A stretch of 64,000 bases of DNA from Acorus gramineus (GCA_030737835.1 JAUJYN010000016.1:3861747-3925746); one strand, 5' to 3'. Shown: positions 44,929 through 57,579, numbered from the stretch's first letter. Notes: generated from the letters alone by a model not told the origin. Numbers and translations: made by a program.

Positions 44929-46212
44929 CTGGGGCACCATAATTGCATATTAACTAGTAATAAATGTAAGCTATGCATGCATGATCAATATGATGTATCC
45001 ATGCCACCTTAGACTTTGTATGCTAGGGATATGCACCCTTATATCATGTATAGCGGCCTATGCATGTTTAGTCACCTTGTCCTTTAATTGGAAAGCCCCG
45101 AACTATGCATGTTCCCATCTAGTTTAATCTAATTAAATCAAAATGAGAGCATATAGTTGCAAGCATGCCTTAGAGGATATTATAACCTTGTTGTTATAAT
45201 ATATGTCTCCCCGCATCTTAGTTATGCGCCTTGGAGGAATTCTTGAGAATTCAGGACATTATTAGCGTTACTAATCGGTGTCGACGGATCCAAGAGGATC
45301 GTATCTGTGTGAGTAGGTTGTCTTCTCCTTTTGGTTGGATCCGATGTAGGTACTCCCCGGCGTTGGCTGACCTGACAGAGGGCTCCCGTCTGTAGGTACC
45401 TCCGATGTGTCGGACTGTACTGATAGCGGGAGTGGACTAGGTGGAGGCCCGAGGGTGGGAGAGGCTACCGGGTGGACCAGGGGTGGAGAGCGGTCTAGTA
45501 TGCCCCAAGAGGCCCATGTCACCCCCCGGAAAGGGTGAGGGTGAGGGGGGAGGTGGGTTGGCGATGAAACGACCCACTAGAATGTGTTGTTGCTCCTGTG
45601 TTAGGGGCTATAAATTATTTGAGGTTGATATGAATTGTGATGCATGGGTTGTGCTATTCACTGAGCGTGTGGCTCACCCCTCGCATATTATTTTTCTCCA
45701 GTGATATCTGAGTCGGATCTGAAGGAGGAGCTCCCCGAGGCACATCAGCAGTAGCGGAGCAGCGTCACGTTCTGCGAGTGAGAGGCCATCAGCATCCCTT
45801 CTTGATTGTATGTATTGTTATCCGTGCTTGGGCACATACTTGTATTTGGATGTCATTGTATATATATTGGCTCTGACAGGACAGTTGATTATGTATCAGG
45901 TCTGTAATATGTCTTTGAATTACAGACTCAGTCGTTTGAGCTTCCGCTATTTGTATATATTGTGTCAGCCACCTTATTGTCTGTGTTGTCATTTCGATGT
46001 TGTTTAGAGTATTTTATTGATCTCCTGTATAGACTGCTGATATTATATATACTTGCCACGTCTCGGGGACGGCCGCCCTGGGGCGTGACACAACTAATGT
46101 GGGACTAAAAGAATAAGACCACTTTTCATCTTCCCATAAGGACCACTCAAACTCAACTTTTTGAACCTATCTTTTTAAACCCAACTTTTACAATTTTTGA
46201 CAATATCCAACA

Positions 46213-46850
46213 ATTTGATCATTGCTGCATCTAGCATACGCTTTGGAGTTAATATGAACATATGTTTTTTTGTGTATATATATCATTAAGAACATGCTAT
46301 TTGTTTTTAAGGTAATTTAAGTAATCTATTTAACTATAGATCACTGGAATCTTTCTCAATGAACATGTGTGTCATTCATTCAGTTGTTATAGTCAAAATC
46401 AAATTTAACTGCAGTTAACTTCTAATTCGCGCCTTTATCCAAAAAAAAAAAAAATTCTAATTCGTGAGCAGAAATGGAAAAAATTAACTTTAGTTTAATT
46501 TTTATAATAACAGGATGATTTGTACAATAATGAATAGAATTGATTAGTAACTAATTAAGGATTACTATTTTTTAATTTAGATAATTAAAAATATAAATAA
46601 AACACTAGTAAGATTTCCTACTTCATTAGTTAAGTTCATGTATGATTAATTTTTTATTGAAGATGACTATGTTTTTTATTCTAATTACATTAATGAATTA
46701 AAATATAAAGAGAACGCCATTAAAATGTTGCTATTTTATTGTGCTTTTGAGTATCAATGAGACAATGACAATGAGCATCAATTTTAATTTTGATAAGATA
46801 TAATTTTAACTAGAGTGGTAAAATATGAATAACTTTTATAAATCTTAATG
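46213..46850. other. AT-rich spacer
   Basis: No gene or clear repeat seen. Confidence 0.3.
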
Positions 46851-48369
46851 ATATATGTGGAAGACCAAATCTGCACAAAGAATTAGGAATAAAGTTATAA
46901 AGAAATAACGAAGAAAGACGAGGATAATATATGAGATGGGTTGGCTCATGCAAGCCCGTCGTTCTGCACAAGGCAGTCAATCTGAAGCCCCTCGGCAGGG
47001 TAGGGGCTGTTCGGCCCAATAGGCCTAGAAGAAAGGGTTGAGACATCTGTCCTAGGAAGCCCATGAGAGGCTGGTCGGGCATTAGTAATTGCCCGACCAG
47101 TCTAGGAGGGGTCCACCATTCATCCAACCTGAGCAAGGGCATCCATGTAAGGAGAGCTCGGCTAGCCTGGCGTAACCCAACCAAGGAACCAGGCCAGGCA
47201 AGGGCATCCATGTAAGGAGAGTTACGTCCACATCGCGAAGATAACGTCAATTGCAGAGAATATCCTCTGACACCTCAGTGGCAGGCGGTTGTCGGAGGAC
47301 GGTTACGCTGCAAGATCATACGTGGCGGCTGATCTCGATGCCACTTGGACGATTCCGTCCGTATCTTTGATAACCTCACTCCCTGGAGCAAGATCGGTGC
47401 ACCCTCTTCGAGTATAAAAGAGGAGACATCATCGTCTCCACGAGATATGCAAGAGTATATACTTACTCCTCCCACAGTAACCTTTTTGTTATATATGTGT
47501 CACTTTTTAGCCTTTTGGACACCTTTGGGTCATTTCTGGCAGTTTTCCAATTTTTTTTTTCGATCGGAACCTCTAAAATTTTAGACTTTTAGCTATCTGC
47601 ATGAGCTCGAGAACTCCGATTGAAAATCTAACTGCACATTATGTGTCCTAGTGCCATTTTGAGCCACTCACAAAAGTTTCATCGAATTCCGGTAACGTTT
47701 TAGAATTTGGCAGTTCCGAATCGTATCCAGGTTTTGACCGAGTGGGAATGTCAAAAGGGGGACTTGACCAAGTCAAAGAAGACTTGGACCAAGTCAAATT
47801 TGACCATTGACTTGGTCAAATGGTTTTGTTTTTTTGTGTGGTTGGGTTGACTCAAAGTCAATCCCCACCAACCCAAATTGTTCTAAGTGTGTGAGTGTGT
47901 GTGTGTGTGTGTGTGGCCCTATTTGTGGGCGCCCCCTTCTCTTCCCCATCTCACTCTCCCTCTCACACACTCCATCACCCTCTCCCTCTTCTTCTTTGTT
48001 TCCATTAGAGGTAGTAGGAGGAGAAGAAAAAGAAAACCCTAGAAGGGAAAAAGAAAGGTATGTGTGTGATCTACCTTTGTATGGTATTTGTTTTGGTTTC
48101 CCTTTTCTCTACCTCCCTCTCATGGCTTCCCCCACCCCTGTTTTCAGCCATTTTTAGGGCTTGAGAGTGGCTGAGGAGGTGGTGGCGTTGGTGGTGGCGA
48201 AAGAGGTGGTTTGGTGCGCAAAGGGCACCCGAACTTCCTCCCTTTTCCTTCCCCTCCTTGTTGGTAAGTCCTCCTCCTCCCTTAGCTTGTTTAGATGATT
48301 GATTAGGGTGTTTAAGTGGTTATGCATGCTTTGCATAGGTGGTAGGGGGTCGGGGTGGGCTGAGGAGGG

Positions 48370-48690
48370 GGTGGAAGGGGCACGGGCGCGCGCGCGTCTG
48401 CGCGCACAGACAGGAGCTGGCGTGGGCGTGCACGCGGGGTGCTGCGCGGGGGCGCAGTGCGCGCAGGTACGCGTTGGGCTGGACGCGCAGGTGCGGGCGG
48501 GGGCGCGCGCGCGGCAGCGCGTCTGGGCGTGCGGGCAGGGGCGCGGCAGTGCGCCAGGGGCGCTGGGGCGCATGCGTGCGTGCGCATTCGTGCGTGCGCG
48601 TGCGGGGGGCCATGCGTGTGGCTGCCCGAGGGTTCGGGTGGGTGTCGGGGCACTCGGACTCGCGTGCGTACGTGCGAGTCCGTATGCATG
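48370..48690. repeat. CpG-rich alternating purine-pyrimidine tract, copy C
   Basis: About 320 bp, shorter than in A and B but the same composition and position. Confidence 0.85.
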
Positions 48691-48774
48691 CTTGTCCGAG
48701 TATTTGGGTATTTCTAGTAAATTTCATGTGTATTGTGTAGTTTACTCACCATATTGAATGCCCATGTCTTGCAG

Positions 48775-48810
48775 ATCTTGGCGAACGGTCACGCAGCGAC
48801 CCGGGTTTCG
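48775..48810 (+). other. 36-nt exon-like module, copy C
   Basis: TCTTGCAG precedes and GTGAGT follows 36 nt beginning ATCTTGGCGAACGG. Confidence 0.65.
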
Positions 48811-48835
48811 GTGAGTGGGTCAATCCAACCCAGTA

Positions 48836-48874
48836 GGGAGGCGTTCGATGCACGTAGGCATGCATTGCCCTCCC
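48836..48874 (+). other. Conserved two-stem hairpin, copy C
   Basis: As in copy B, with one unpaired position in the inner stem (CATGCAT instead of CGTGCAT). Confidence 0.7.
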
Positions 48875-50285
48875 CTGGGGCACCATAATTGTGTATTAAC
48901 TTGTGATAAATGAAAAACTATGCAATGCATGATTAATATGATGTAACCATGCCACATTAGACCTTGTATGCTAGGGATATGCATCCATATATCATGTATA
49001 GAGGCCCATACATGCCTAGACACCATGTCCCTTGATTGGAAAGCCCCGATCTATGCATGTTTCCCATTTAGTTTAATTTAATTAAATCAAAATGAGAGCA
49101 TATTGTTATAAGCATGCCTTAGAGAATATTATAACCTTGTTGTTATAATATATGTTTCCCCGCATCTTAGTTATGCGCCCTGGAGGAATTCTTGAGAATT
49201 CATGACATTAGAAATGTTAGGAAGCGTTGTCGACGGATCCAAGAGGATCGTATCCGTGTGGGTAGGCTGTTTTCTCCCCTTCGTTGGATCCGAGTAGGGA
49301 CTCCCCGGCGTTGGAAAGCTGTCCTGACAGAGGGCTCCCATCTGTAGGTACCTCCGATGCGTCGGACAGTGCTGATCGTGGGAGTATACCAGGTAGAGGC
49401 TACGGAGTGTGGGAGAGGCTACCGGTGGACCAAGGGTGGAGAGCAGTCTAGTCTGTCCCAAAAGGCCCATGTCACCCCTTAAAGGGTGAGGGTGAGGGTG
49501 GGGTGGGTCGGCGATGAAACGACCCACTAGATTGTGTAGTTACTCCCGTTTAGGGACTATAATTATTTAAGGTTAATATGAGTTGTGTTGCATAGATTGT
49601 GCCATTCACTGAGCGTGTGGCTCACCCCTCGCATATTCTTTTCCTCCAGTTGTATCTGAGTCGGATCTGAAGGAGGAGCTCCCCGAGGCATCACAGCAGT
49701 AGCGGAGCAGCGTCACGTTTTGGGTTCTGCGAGTGAGAGGCCATCAGCATCCCCTTCTTGCTTGTATGTATTGTTATTCGTGCTTGGGCACAACACTTGT
49801 ATTTGGATGTCATTGTTTATATTGGCTCTCACAGGACAGTTGATTATGTATTCGGGTCTGTAATATGTCTTTGAATTACAGACTCAGTCGTTTAAGCTTC
49901 TGCTATATGTATATATATTATGTCAGCTACATTATTGATTGTGTTGTCATTTTTGATGTTGTTTAGAGTATTTTATTGATCTCCTGTATAGACTGCTCAT
50001 ATTATATATATTTGCCACGTATCGGGGACGGCCGCCCTGGGGCGTGGCACTTTTAGTTTAAGCAGACTTGAATATTGACTTGAGCATCAGAGGGGCGTTA
50101 GCCATCACCACACTGGTGTGAGCTGCAGGTGCCCGGAGGAGGAGCCGGAGCCAATAGTCCACCCGATGAGACCTCGTCAACCTTGAGGAGCTACATCCAT
50201 TCCTTTTCAGATCCCCATTTAAAGCCTAGATAACCTCTAAGATCCGGCCGCGTGGAGGAGGATGAGAGATCACCCCCACAATATA

Positions 50286-51351
50286 AAATCAAATACGTTG
50301 TATATAATGATATAAAAGTAAATAGCATATTTTTAGAGGGTATATATATGCAAAAAAAAAAAAAAACTTATACATATAAGTAATGATTTAGTATACTTTT
50401 ATTTATGGGAAATTATTTCAAGTACTTTTTTCAATCTTATTTTTAGGTCCCTGAACATTTTTAACACCCCGAAGTTAACAATTACAATTTTGTAACCCTT
50501 CAAACTTCTTTTTCCATTCCTTAGTGAAATTCCTTTTGTATATTGTTATGTATTCTGAGTACATTGTTAACTCGTACATTATTATCAATCTCCTATACAT
50601 TATTACGTTGTCTATATAAATTGTTATGCGTCATAAATACATTGTTAGATCTCATACATTGTTAATCATTTCATATATATTGTTAACTAAGCTAGACATA
50701 GAACGGCATTTGATGTAAAAACCTGAAAAAAATATATAACCGCTAATGTGGGATGTTTTGTTTGGCTATACAAGTTAAGGAAACACAAAAAAAAAGTAGT
50801 GATGTCCCCTTTCATTTAGTAGATCACTGTCTTTTTTTTTTTTTTTTGTAACTAGTTAGTGATCATGACCTCAAAGTATTATGATTATTATGTACTTCAA
50901 GATGAGTCTATAATTTGGTACCTGTTGCATTAAAACAGGGTCCCTGCAGTAAAAACTACAAAAAGCCCCAAGTGTACTAAGATCTTGTCAGCAAAGAATA
51001 AAGCAACATATATTCCTGACCTTTAAATTGGTGCATTTTCCATAGAATTCTCAAGGTATTGTTTCAAAACATATTAAGTTTTACATTGCCCGATGAAATC
51101 TCTTCACATGAACAAGCTATTCAATCTGATATCTTCAAAGATGATCAAGTCGGTTTTTTCTATTTATATGATTCAATTTGATGTATCATCATACAACATT
51201 ATTTGAAAGAGAGGCACATCCTATCACAACATCTTCCACCACAAGGATCACATCTGCATGCGAGTATGTTTGTCAGTGTATAATATTTTCCATTTCACAA
51301 GATCATTTTCTACGAATTCCTTCTTCTAAGAACTGCCATTTCTTGGGCTCA
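50286..51351. other. AT-rich stretch downstream of the GTPase gene
   Basis: Several ACATTGTTA-type words (50540-50690) and A/T runs. No gene seen. It may include the 3' end region of the minus-strand GTPase gene. Confidence 0.35.
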
Positions 51352-51483
51352 GAGATAATTTTAATTTTCAACCCAACAATCTTCATAGGTAGAATGAGAT
51401 AATATTAATTTCCAACCCAACAATCTCTATAGGTAGAATGAGATAATATTAATTTCCAACCCAACAATCTCCATAGGTAGGAA
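51352..51483. repeat. Three tandem copies of a 44-bp unit
   Basis: Units start at 51352, 51396 and 51440, each GAGATAAT...CAACCCAACAATC...ATAGGTAG. The array begins 49 bp past the GTPase stop codon and so probably lies in its 3' untranslated region. Confidence 0.88.
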
Positions 51484-51531
51484 TAAGATTTGCTTGATGT
51501 TGAGGCTGGTGTGACTGCTCTACTACTGACG

Positions 51532-54500
51532 TCATATGGTTGCGGAAAGAAGCTTTTCACATTCAGATTTCTTTTTCTCCACCTGATGAAGTTGGAGCTG
51601 ATTCAGAGCTTTGTCAGCTTGGGAAACAACTTTAGAAACTGTAAAACCTGTTTCCTCAAAGCGCCGTGCCCTGTGAGGAAGCAAGGAGTCACGCAGTACC
51701 ACATCAACCCCTTCATATGTCCAAACACCTAAACGAACCATTCCCTTGAGTCCCACAGCAAACCAACCAAGACCAGCAGCAGCCACATCAACAGAACTAA
51801 CTTTCCAACTGTTCCCGGAGACGGTGCATTCTTTCCTTACCCACTTCCCAAGTTCCTCCACACGCTTCTGACTATTGGGCGGCTGCATATAGAATTGTAT
51901 GATAGCATCAGACTTGATTTTGAAGGATTGATCTAAGTATCATATGAAAGATGCATTAAAGAAGTTTCAAGAAAAGGTAAATTCAATGTTGAAAAACTGG
52001 CTAAGAACTTTTTTCTTTCCTCAATGGAGTTTTGTTCTGTTACAGCAAACACAGACTTGTGAAATCTAAACTGTGAAACTCAATGTACCTTCAACTGACG
52101 ACCAAAGTGTGTTTCTATCATTGTGCATGCATTCTCTGTCTTCCCCATGTGAAGTGGAAGGTGGGGAGATGCCCAAATAGTGAGATAAATTGAATCTACT
52201 GACGCTTCCTCCACGTCAAGCCTCATGAGTCCAGCAATATGAACTGAATGACCTGCCTGTCACAATAAAATTGTCCATGAGAACATGTATACTGAAGTGG
52301 AACAATAACACAAATTCTTACCCTCAAAAAGTTGAGAAGAGATATAGTCTCTCAAATACTTTATCAATCTTTCAAGATAAATGTGTTCATGCACAATTGT
52401 GCGCCTTTGTTTTCAAATTATATTTCTTTGGGATCAGATCATGAAAGGAGACAAAAGATTCAGAAGAGAATGAAAGTATGATAAGACAATAAAACAAATG
52501 GGAGAAAACAAAGTATATATAAAAAAAAAAAACTTATAATATCTTTGACTACAGTATTTCTCCAGGCTCCTACAATAAGTGTAACAATCAAAGCCTTCGG
52601 AATTTCGGATGTCCAGTACTCTGGTTTATGGTTAACTTAGTGTAGATATCTCAGAGAACCTGCTTGAGTTGTTGCTTGAAGAGGGCATGGTCTGGGGGAA
52701 TTATACATCTTTGACTGAAAACTTCAATAGAGGGCTGATTTTTATTTTATTTTGATGCGCCTGTATGTTTGTTTTGGCGGAAGGGGGTGAATGTTAGGCT
52801 GCTGACTGCTGAGAATGATTTGGATGGCCAAGCGTCTCCAAAGATGCAATCTTTATGAGTTCATTAAGTCCTAAATAAATCAAACGGGATGCATGGAGTT
52901 CCTTTCATCAATGTTGTGCAGGTGTGAATGTGAAGATGCAGAGCATTTATTTGTCAAGCACCCTTAACTAAATCAAATAGATTTTGATGGTCAAAATCCT
53001 TCTTAAGGTGCAATATTTTATGCATATATTAATCATTAACAAAGTGATAACTAAATCAAACAGGCTCCCAACCTGTAAGCTGGGCGGGAATGAAAATGAA
53101 GATGCTGAGCATTTATTTGTCAAGACCATACGGTAGGTTTCATTTGGCACAAGGTGACTTTCTATGAGAATTACCTCCATCCAATCTATACTAAAGTTCC
53201 TTGGAAAAAGAGGAAGGAAGATAGAAAAAAAAATAGAAAATTGAGCTCCATTATGCTATTTACTAGGTTTTATGGCTAAAAAGATATAAGAAGCTATTAT
53301 ATGTTCTGAAAAGGTGGGCAAGTGTTCTATGCTTCTTAAAAGTAGGGTGCAACTTGGGCGGGTTGAACCCGATCCAACCCAGTTCATGGGCGGGTTTGGA
53401 TTGAGGTTTTTCTCTGTCGGGTTCAACCCGACCCGAACCCAATTCGGGTCAGGTTTAGGTTGGGGGTCGGGTTAGACGGACTCAACCTGAACCCAACCCC
53501 CAATGCATGTTAACATAAATGTTATGTTGTCACAATATACCTACATTTCACTAAACCCTAAAAACCCAAATTACATATTGTCTGATTTTTTTTGTTTGTT
53601 TGTTTTTGTGTAGACTTATTGTGTATGTACGTAGTAAAAATTAATTTGAGCATTGAAGATGAAGGGTTTTTTTAGCAAGTGGTGAAGGGATTTTTTTAGC
53701 AAGTGGTGAAGGTTTTTTTTATATTTTTGTTGAAAAGCGATGAAGCTATGTTTAGCTTAATTAAAATTTAGAATATGTATTCATAGACTATTTAGATTTT
53801 GTAAGTTTTTTTTGTAGTGAATATACATTTAATTAATTAGAATTTATTGTGTTGTTTATTAAATAATTTTTATGATCTTTTAAGTATTAAACCCGAGCCC
53901 GACCCGAGCCCAACCTGAGCCCGAATTCAACCCGACCCGACCCACGGGTTGAAGTCGGGTTCGGGTTTGGGTTGAACCCCTTCGGGTTGAGGTCGGGTTC
54001 GGGTTGGGCTCTATGCAATGCAGGTTAAAGCCGAGCCCAACCCAACCCGCCCGAGTTGCACCCCTACTTAAAAGATTGCTCTTTTGTACCATGTAGTTTA
54101 TCAATCTTAGTATAATTGGAGAACAACACCTTTGAGGGGGGGAGGGGGGGGGTGGGTTTTGCTGACCCAATTGAAAGAGTGACCATAGATATTATGTACT
54201 TGACTTGGTATCAACAAGAAACAAAAATGAAGGGAATTCTGTTCTCAGTCTCTCAGGGACAACCGGGGTGGCCAGTTAGAGGATGGTTGATCAGCCTGCA
54301 GTTGGGATTTTGAGGAGTATTGTTATATACTATAAGAGATCAAAATGGTCTCTGCTGTGAGGGGCAAGGTGCACCTTGTCAAGGGAAACTTGATCACGAT
54401 AGAAAGGAGGATCATGATGGTATGGGCGTCTTGAACTTAAGATGGATGGAGAAAAGTTTGTTTAAAACAACGGCTTTGGAGGATGATAATTGAACCGGAT

Positions 54501-57025
54501 GCTTTGATGTGCTCTTCTGGAAAGATAGATGCTGAAGGGAGGATCTTTTTGTTTTTTTAAGAAACAGTAAGCCTTATTTTATTGCTAAAAAAGGGGGAAT
54601 GCCCAAAATATACAAAGCAAATGCAAAGATAAAAGCAAAAAAGAAGGAACCAGAGACTAGGTAGAAGAAATATCTACCCACAGCCCACGGATCTTTGAGG
54701 AGACATTTCCCAGCTTTTTGGAGTAGCTTACCAAAGCAATAACAGGGTCCAACAGGCATATGAGGTGATGGATAATATAATAGTGTGGAGACCAAGACAT
54801 AAAGATGCTAAAATGAGGAGAAATACCAGAAACAATTACTCCTTCAGATTCTTCATGCTACAGAAAATGAGGGTAGATTCTCATGCAACTGATGAGGTGA
54901 ATTGGAAGAAGGCAACTCTGGTTTTTACAGTAAAATCATGAAACAAGGTTTTGGCTGGGAGGTCTCAAGTTCAGAACAAAAGTATTCCAAATGAGGTTGA
55001 TGACAGAAGGCTAAGAGAGAGATTGAAATAAAAGCACCCATTGAAAATGCAAGTGCTCATGTGCCTTCTGTGTCAGGACAAGCTTCTTACAAATATCAAC
55101 AGAAACCATTGTACTGCAGAGGAGTCACTTCTGTGCGAATTCTGCGAGGCTTGTAATGAGGATGTTACATCTGTTTATCCAATGCTCTGGTAAAGTGAAG
55201 AATGCAACTATAAATTGCTTAAACATTTCATCAATCAGGGCAATGTATTTTTTCTTTGGGAAATTGAGTAAGGAGAGCAGTAAGCAAGAAATAAAGGTTC
55301 ATCCTGATCATCCCTCAAGGTACCGCTGGGCAATATAGTTGGCAAGAAACGATAATCTTTTCAATGGGAAGCAGAATATGTCTAGATTTCAAAGGTGAAT
55401 TAAAGAAAAATCGTGAACTTCACTGGGAGATCTCATGTCACCATTTTGTTTGAAAGGCACCATCTTTGATCGTGACAGCGGGCGACAGAAACCAATTATA
55501 ATTCAGTTTTTCTATATAAGAAAAACTATTATTATGAGATTGTAAGAGGACTGGGTCTTCTGTTATTTTTATCTTTATTTTCTTTTTTTATCCTCTTCTC
55601 TTTGTAGCCTCCCAGGTATATTAATAGATGGTGTCCCAATCTTCTTCTCAAAACCTTTTTCAAACAAAAGCTTCTTCTTAAAAGAAAATCCAAGTGTAAG
55701 CAGAGAACAAAAAAGAAATAAATAGAGAGATTCCAAGCACCACTCAGCACAATTTCAAGAACGCGCACACTTAAGCCTGAACCATTTTTGTATCTTATCA
55801 TACATGAGAGACTAAAAATAAGAAATGCTGATTAAACTACAAAATGAGGATAAAGGAAGCAAAACAAACTCACCCCAACCCTATACGTCCTCGGTTTCAA
55901 TTCCTTGTCAATGCGCACCAGCTTCTGCTCCTCTGAGGTGAGCCTCATCATCAACTGATGGGGGTGTAAAATCCCAGGCGTATCAAACAGCTTCGCCTGC
56001 CCCGGTAGCACCCCATCCACCCTAACAATCCCCAAAGTTGTTCCTGGCACCACCGCCTCGGTCAATTCGCTCACCACTTTCCCACCACTCACCTTCCCAA
56101 GCGAATTAATCAAGGTTGACTTCCCTGCATTCTGTGCCCCAACCGCGTAAACATGCCCTCTTGCCCCCACCAATTCAACCAACTCATTCAACAGGTTCTT
56201 GATCCCCCAGTTCTTCAAAGAGCTCACCAGATGAACAGCCGAGATTTCTCCATCCGCGGCTGCCTCTCGGGCCCTCCGTCGCACCCAGTGCTCCATACCG
56301 GTCGGGGACAACGCTTCCGTAGGGAGGAGGTCGATCTTCGACGCCACCATCACCACCCGCGGCACATTCCCAGGCTTCCCCTCAGTCCAATCCATCCTAT
56401 GCTCCTGTATCGAACCCAATAAACTCCTCACGACCCTCCGTGGGAATGACCCGTCAAAGTCCGTCGAATCGACGACCATCATCACCACCGACCGTGAGCC
56501 GGACGCGGATGCGAGACGCCTTCCGACCGTCCGATCGAAGTCGAAGCTGGGGAGGAGTCGCTCAACCTCCGCGCACTTGACCTTCCCGTAATGCCTCAAA
56601 GAGTGACACCGAGCGCACACGACGGGCTTCTTCGGCTCCCCATCAGATTCGACATTAACAGGGATTCTATGAAGATGATGTGCTCGGTAGCTAGGGTTTT
56701 TGGGGGAGGGTTTGGTGAAGAATCCGGGGAGTTTCGGATCGGTGTCCTGCATTGAAACGCCGCAGCCGGGGCAGAGGCACGAGAGGCTACTACCTCCGAC
56801 GGCGCCATTGTTGGTGGTCTCTTTGAGGATTGGAGTATTGGAAGAAAAATTAGAAGAAGAGGAGAAGCGAAGAGAGGATGTGAAGATGGTGTTAGGGTTT
56901 TGGGAAGGTTTTGGGAGGTCTTTGTAGGGTTTCTTCGAATCTGAGTATGCGAAGTAAAGTAGTTTTACGTGCTTCGACGGCCTGAAAGAGCAGGTGGAGA
57001 GCTTCCGAGCTGTCCACGTCAGCAT
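51532..57025 (-). CDS. BPG2-like circularly permuted organellar GTPase, three exons
   Basis: Exons on the minus strand: 57025-55874, 52256-52089, 51882-51532, giving 556 residues. The ATG at 57025 (MLTWTARKLS) is preferred over one 15 codons earlier because it matches relatives. An organelle-targeting N-terminus is followed by a zinc-binding part (C85/C88, C137/C140). GTPase motifs come in permuted order: G4 SKID 229-232, G5 SSL 268-270, G1 GAQNAGKS 296-303, G2 GTT 328-330, G3 DTPG 348-351. Exon 2 encodes the VHIAGLMRLD and WASPHLPLHMGK block; exon 3 encodes RVEELGKWV and AAAGLGWFAVGLKG. Relatives (YqeH-type; Arabidopsis BPG2 and At4g10620) act in plastid rRNA maturation or translation. Intron 1 (3.6 kb) is filled with transposon remnants. 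Confidence 0.92.
53343..54066. mobile_element. hAT-type non-autonomous element in GTPase intron 1
   Basis: Perfect 8-bp duplication CTTAAAAG at 53335-53342 and 54067-54074. Terminal inverted repeats: TAGGGTGCAACTTGGGCGGG versus TAGGGGTGCAACTCGGGCGG. Subterminal zones are packed with CAACCCGACCC and GGGTTGAACCC units. 724 bp, no transposase. Confidence 0.92.
54370..55210 (+). pseudogene. Decayed LINE remnant in GTPase intron 1
   Basis: Broken frames near 54410 (GMGVLNLRWMEKSL) resemble the region after the reverse transcriptase of plant LINEs, and frames near 55040-55150 have a cysteine-containing zf-RVT-like stretch. The part 54560-54800 reads in the other direction. No continuous frame; low confidence in extent. 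Confidence 0.35.
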
Positions 57026-57579
57026 CTCACGACGGCTGCTTCGACGACGACGACGAACTATCGGCACCACTTTTTAGAGTGCGCCGGCTTCCTTTTTCTG
57101 TCATTTTATAAGGAGTCCGGATAATAAGGACTGGATCTGATCAATTCGATTAGTATCGAATTAAACATCCATTTATTTGAATTGAACAACATATAAATCG
57201 AACTATACAATCAATTATTGGATATATATTTCACTTTCTTATTAGATCCAATCAGATATTGGAGAAAATATGAATTCCTAAGTATCATTAGTATCCAACA
57301 GGAGAATGAAATAGATAACCAACAATTGGTTGTGCAGTTCGATTTATACGTTGTGTAGTTCGATTAAAGGGATGTCTAGTTCGGTACTGACCGAACTAAT
57401 CTCGTCTTTGAAACTCCTCTATAATTCACAGGTCCGGATCTAGTGAGTCCGGTTAGTATCGAAATGTATAACCTATGAATCAAACTACATATTCTATAAA
57501 TCGAATTACGCAGTCAATTGTTAGGTACAGTTTTCACTCTTTTATTAAATCAAGTTAAGTATGGGTTTGGTCAATACCA

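Larger units (their letters stand above)
43412..46090 (+). mobile_element. Solo LTR, copy B (2,679 bp, 5-bp target duplication)
   Basis: Starts TGTTATATATGTGTCAC, ends GGGGCGTGACA, flanked by CAACT at 43407-43411 and 46091-46095. Exon-like signals in order: donor AG|GTAAGC (43990), acceptor TTTTCAG (to 44079), donor GG|GTAAGT (44183), the 36-nt module (44829-44864), acceptor TTCTCCAG (to 45701). All three frames of the 44080-44182 segment contain stops, so it is not protein-coding. Confidence 0.93.
39740..46212 (-). mobile_element. Ty1/copia retrotransposon, minus strand, 3' part lost
   Basis: From the right: 5' LTR beginning TGTTGGATATTG at 46212 and ending CAACA at 42657; a primer-site-like AGCAGAGCTTC; gag (about 42640-41770) with zinc knuckle CNRPSHIVRDC; protease region (41767-41396, WWLETGENIHIC); pre-integrase HVCVQSK; integrase (40219-39740) with RSDRGGEY and PQQNGLVERKN. 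It stops at FIGYS where copy F begins. Reverse transcriptase, RNase H and the 3' LTR are absent. Confidence 0.82.
42657..46212 (-). repeat. 5' LTR of the copia element, split by solo LTR B
   Basis: Minus-strand start TGTTGGATATTG at 46212, end CAACA at 42657. Without copy B and one CAACT duplication the LTR is 872 bp. A TATA box (CTTATAAAAGG) lies on the minus strand near 42958-42968. Confidence 0.7.
47487..50049 (+). mobile_element. Solo LTR, copy C (2,563 bp, 5-bp target duplication)
   Basis: Starts TGTTATATATGTGTCAC, ends GGGGCGTGGCA, flanked by CTTTT at 47482-47486 and 50050-50054. It closely follows copy B: W-box cluster at about 47735-47860, CpG-rich tract at 48370-48690, 36-nt module at 48775-48810, hairpin at 48836-48874. 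Confidence 0.92.
46856..50280 (+). mobile_element. Solo LTR (copy H) of a different retrotransposon, split by copy C
   Basis: Starts TGTGGAAGACC and ends CACCCCCACA. It is flanked by ATATA at 46851-46855 and 50281-50285. Without copy C and one CTTTT it is 857 bp. A TATA box (GTATAAAAGAGG) lies at 47412-47423, with a leader-like stretch after it. Confidence 0.8.

Noticed and set aside
51532-51888. Independent small gene starting with MQPPNSQKRVEE
   Set aside because: The ATG overlaps a TGCAG acceptor, and the peptide is the C-terminal part of the GTPase, so it is exon 3 of that gene.
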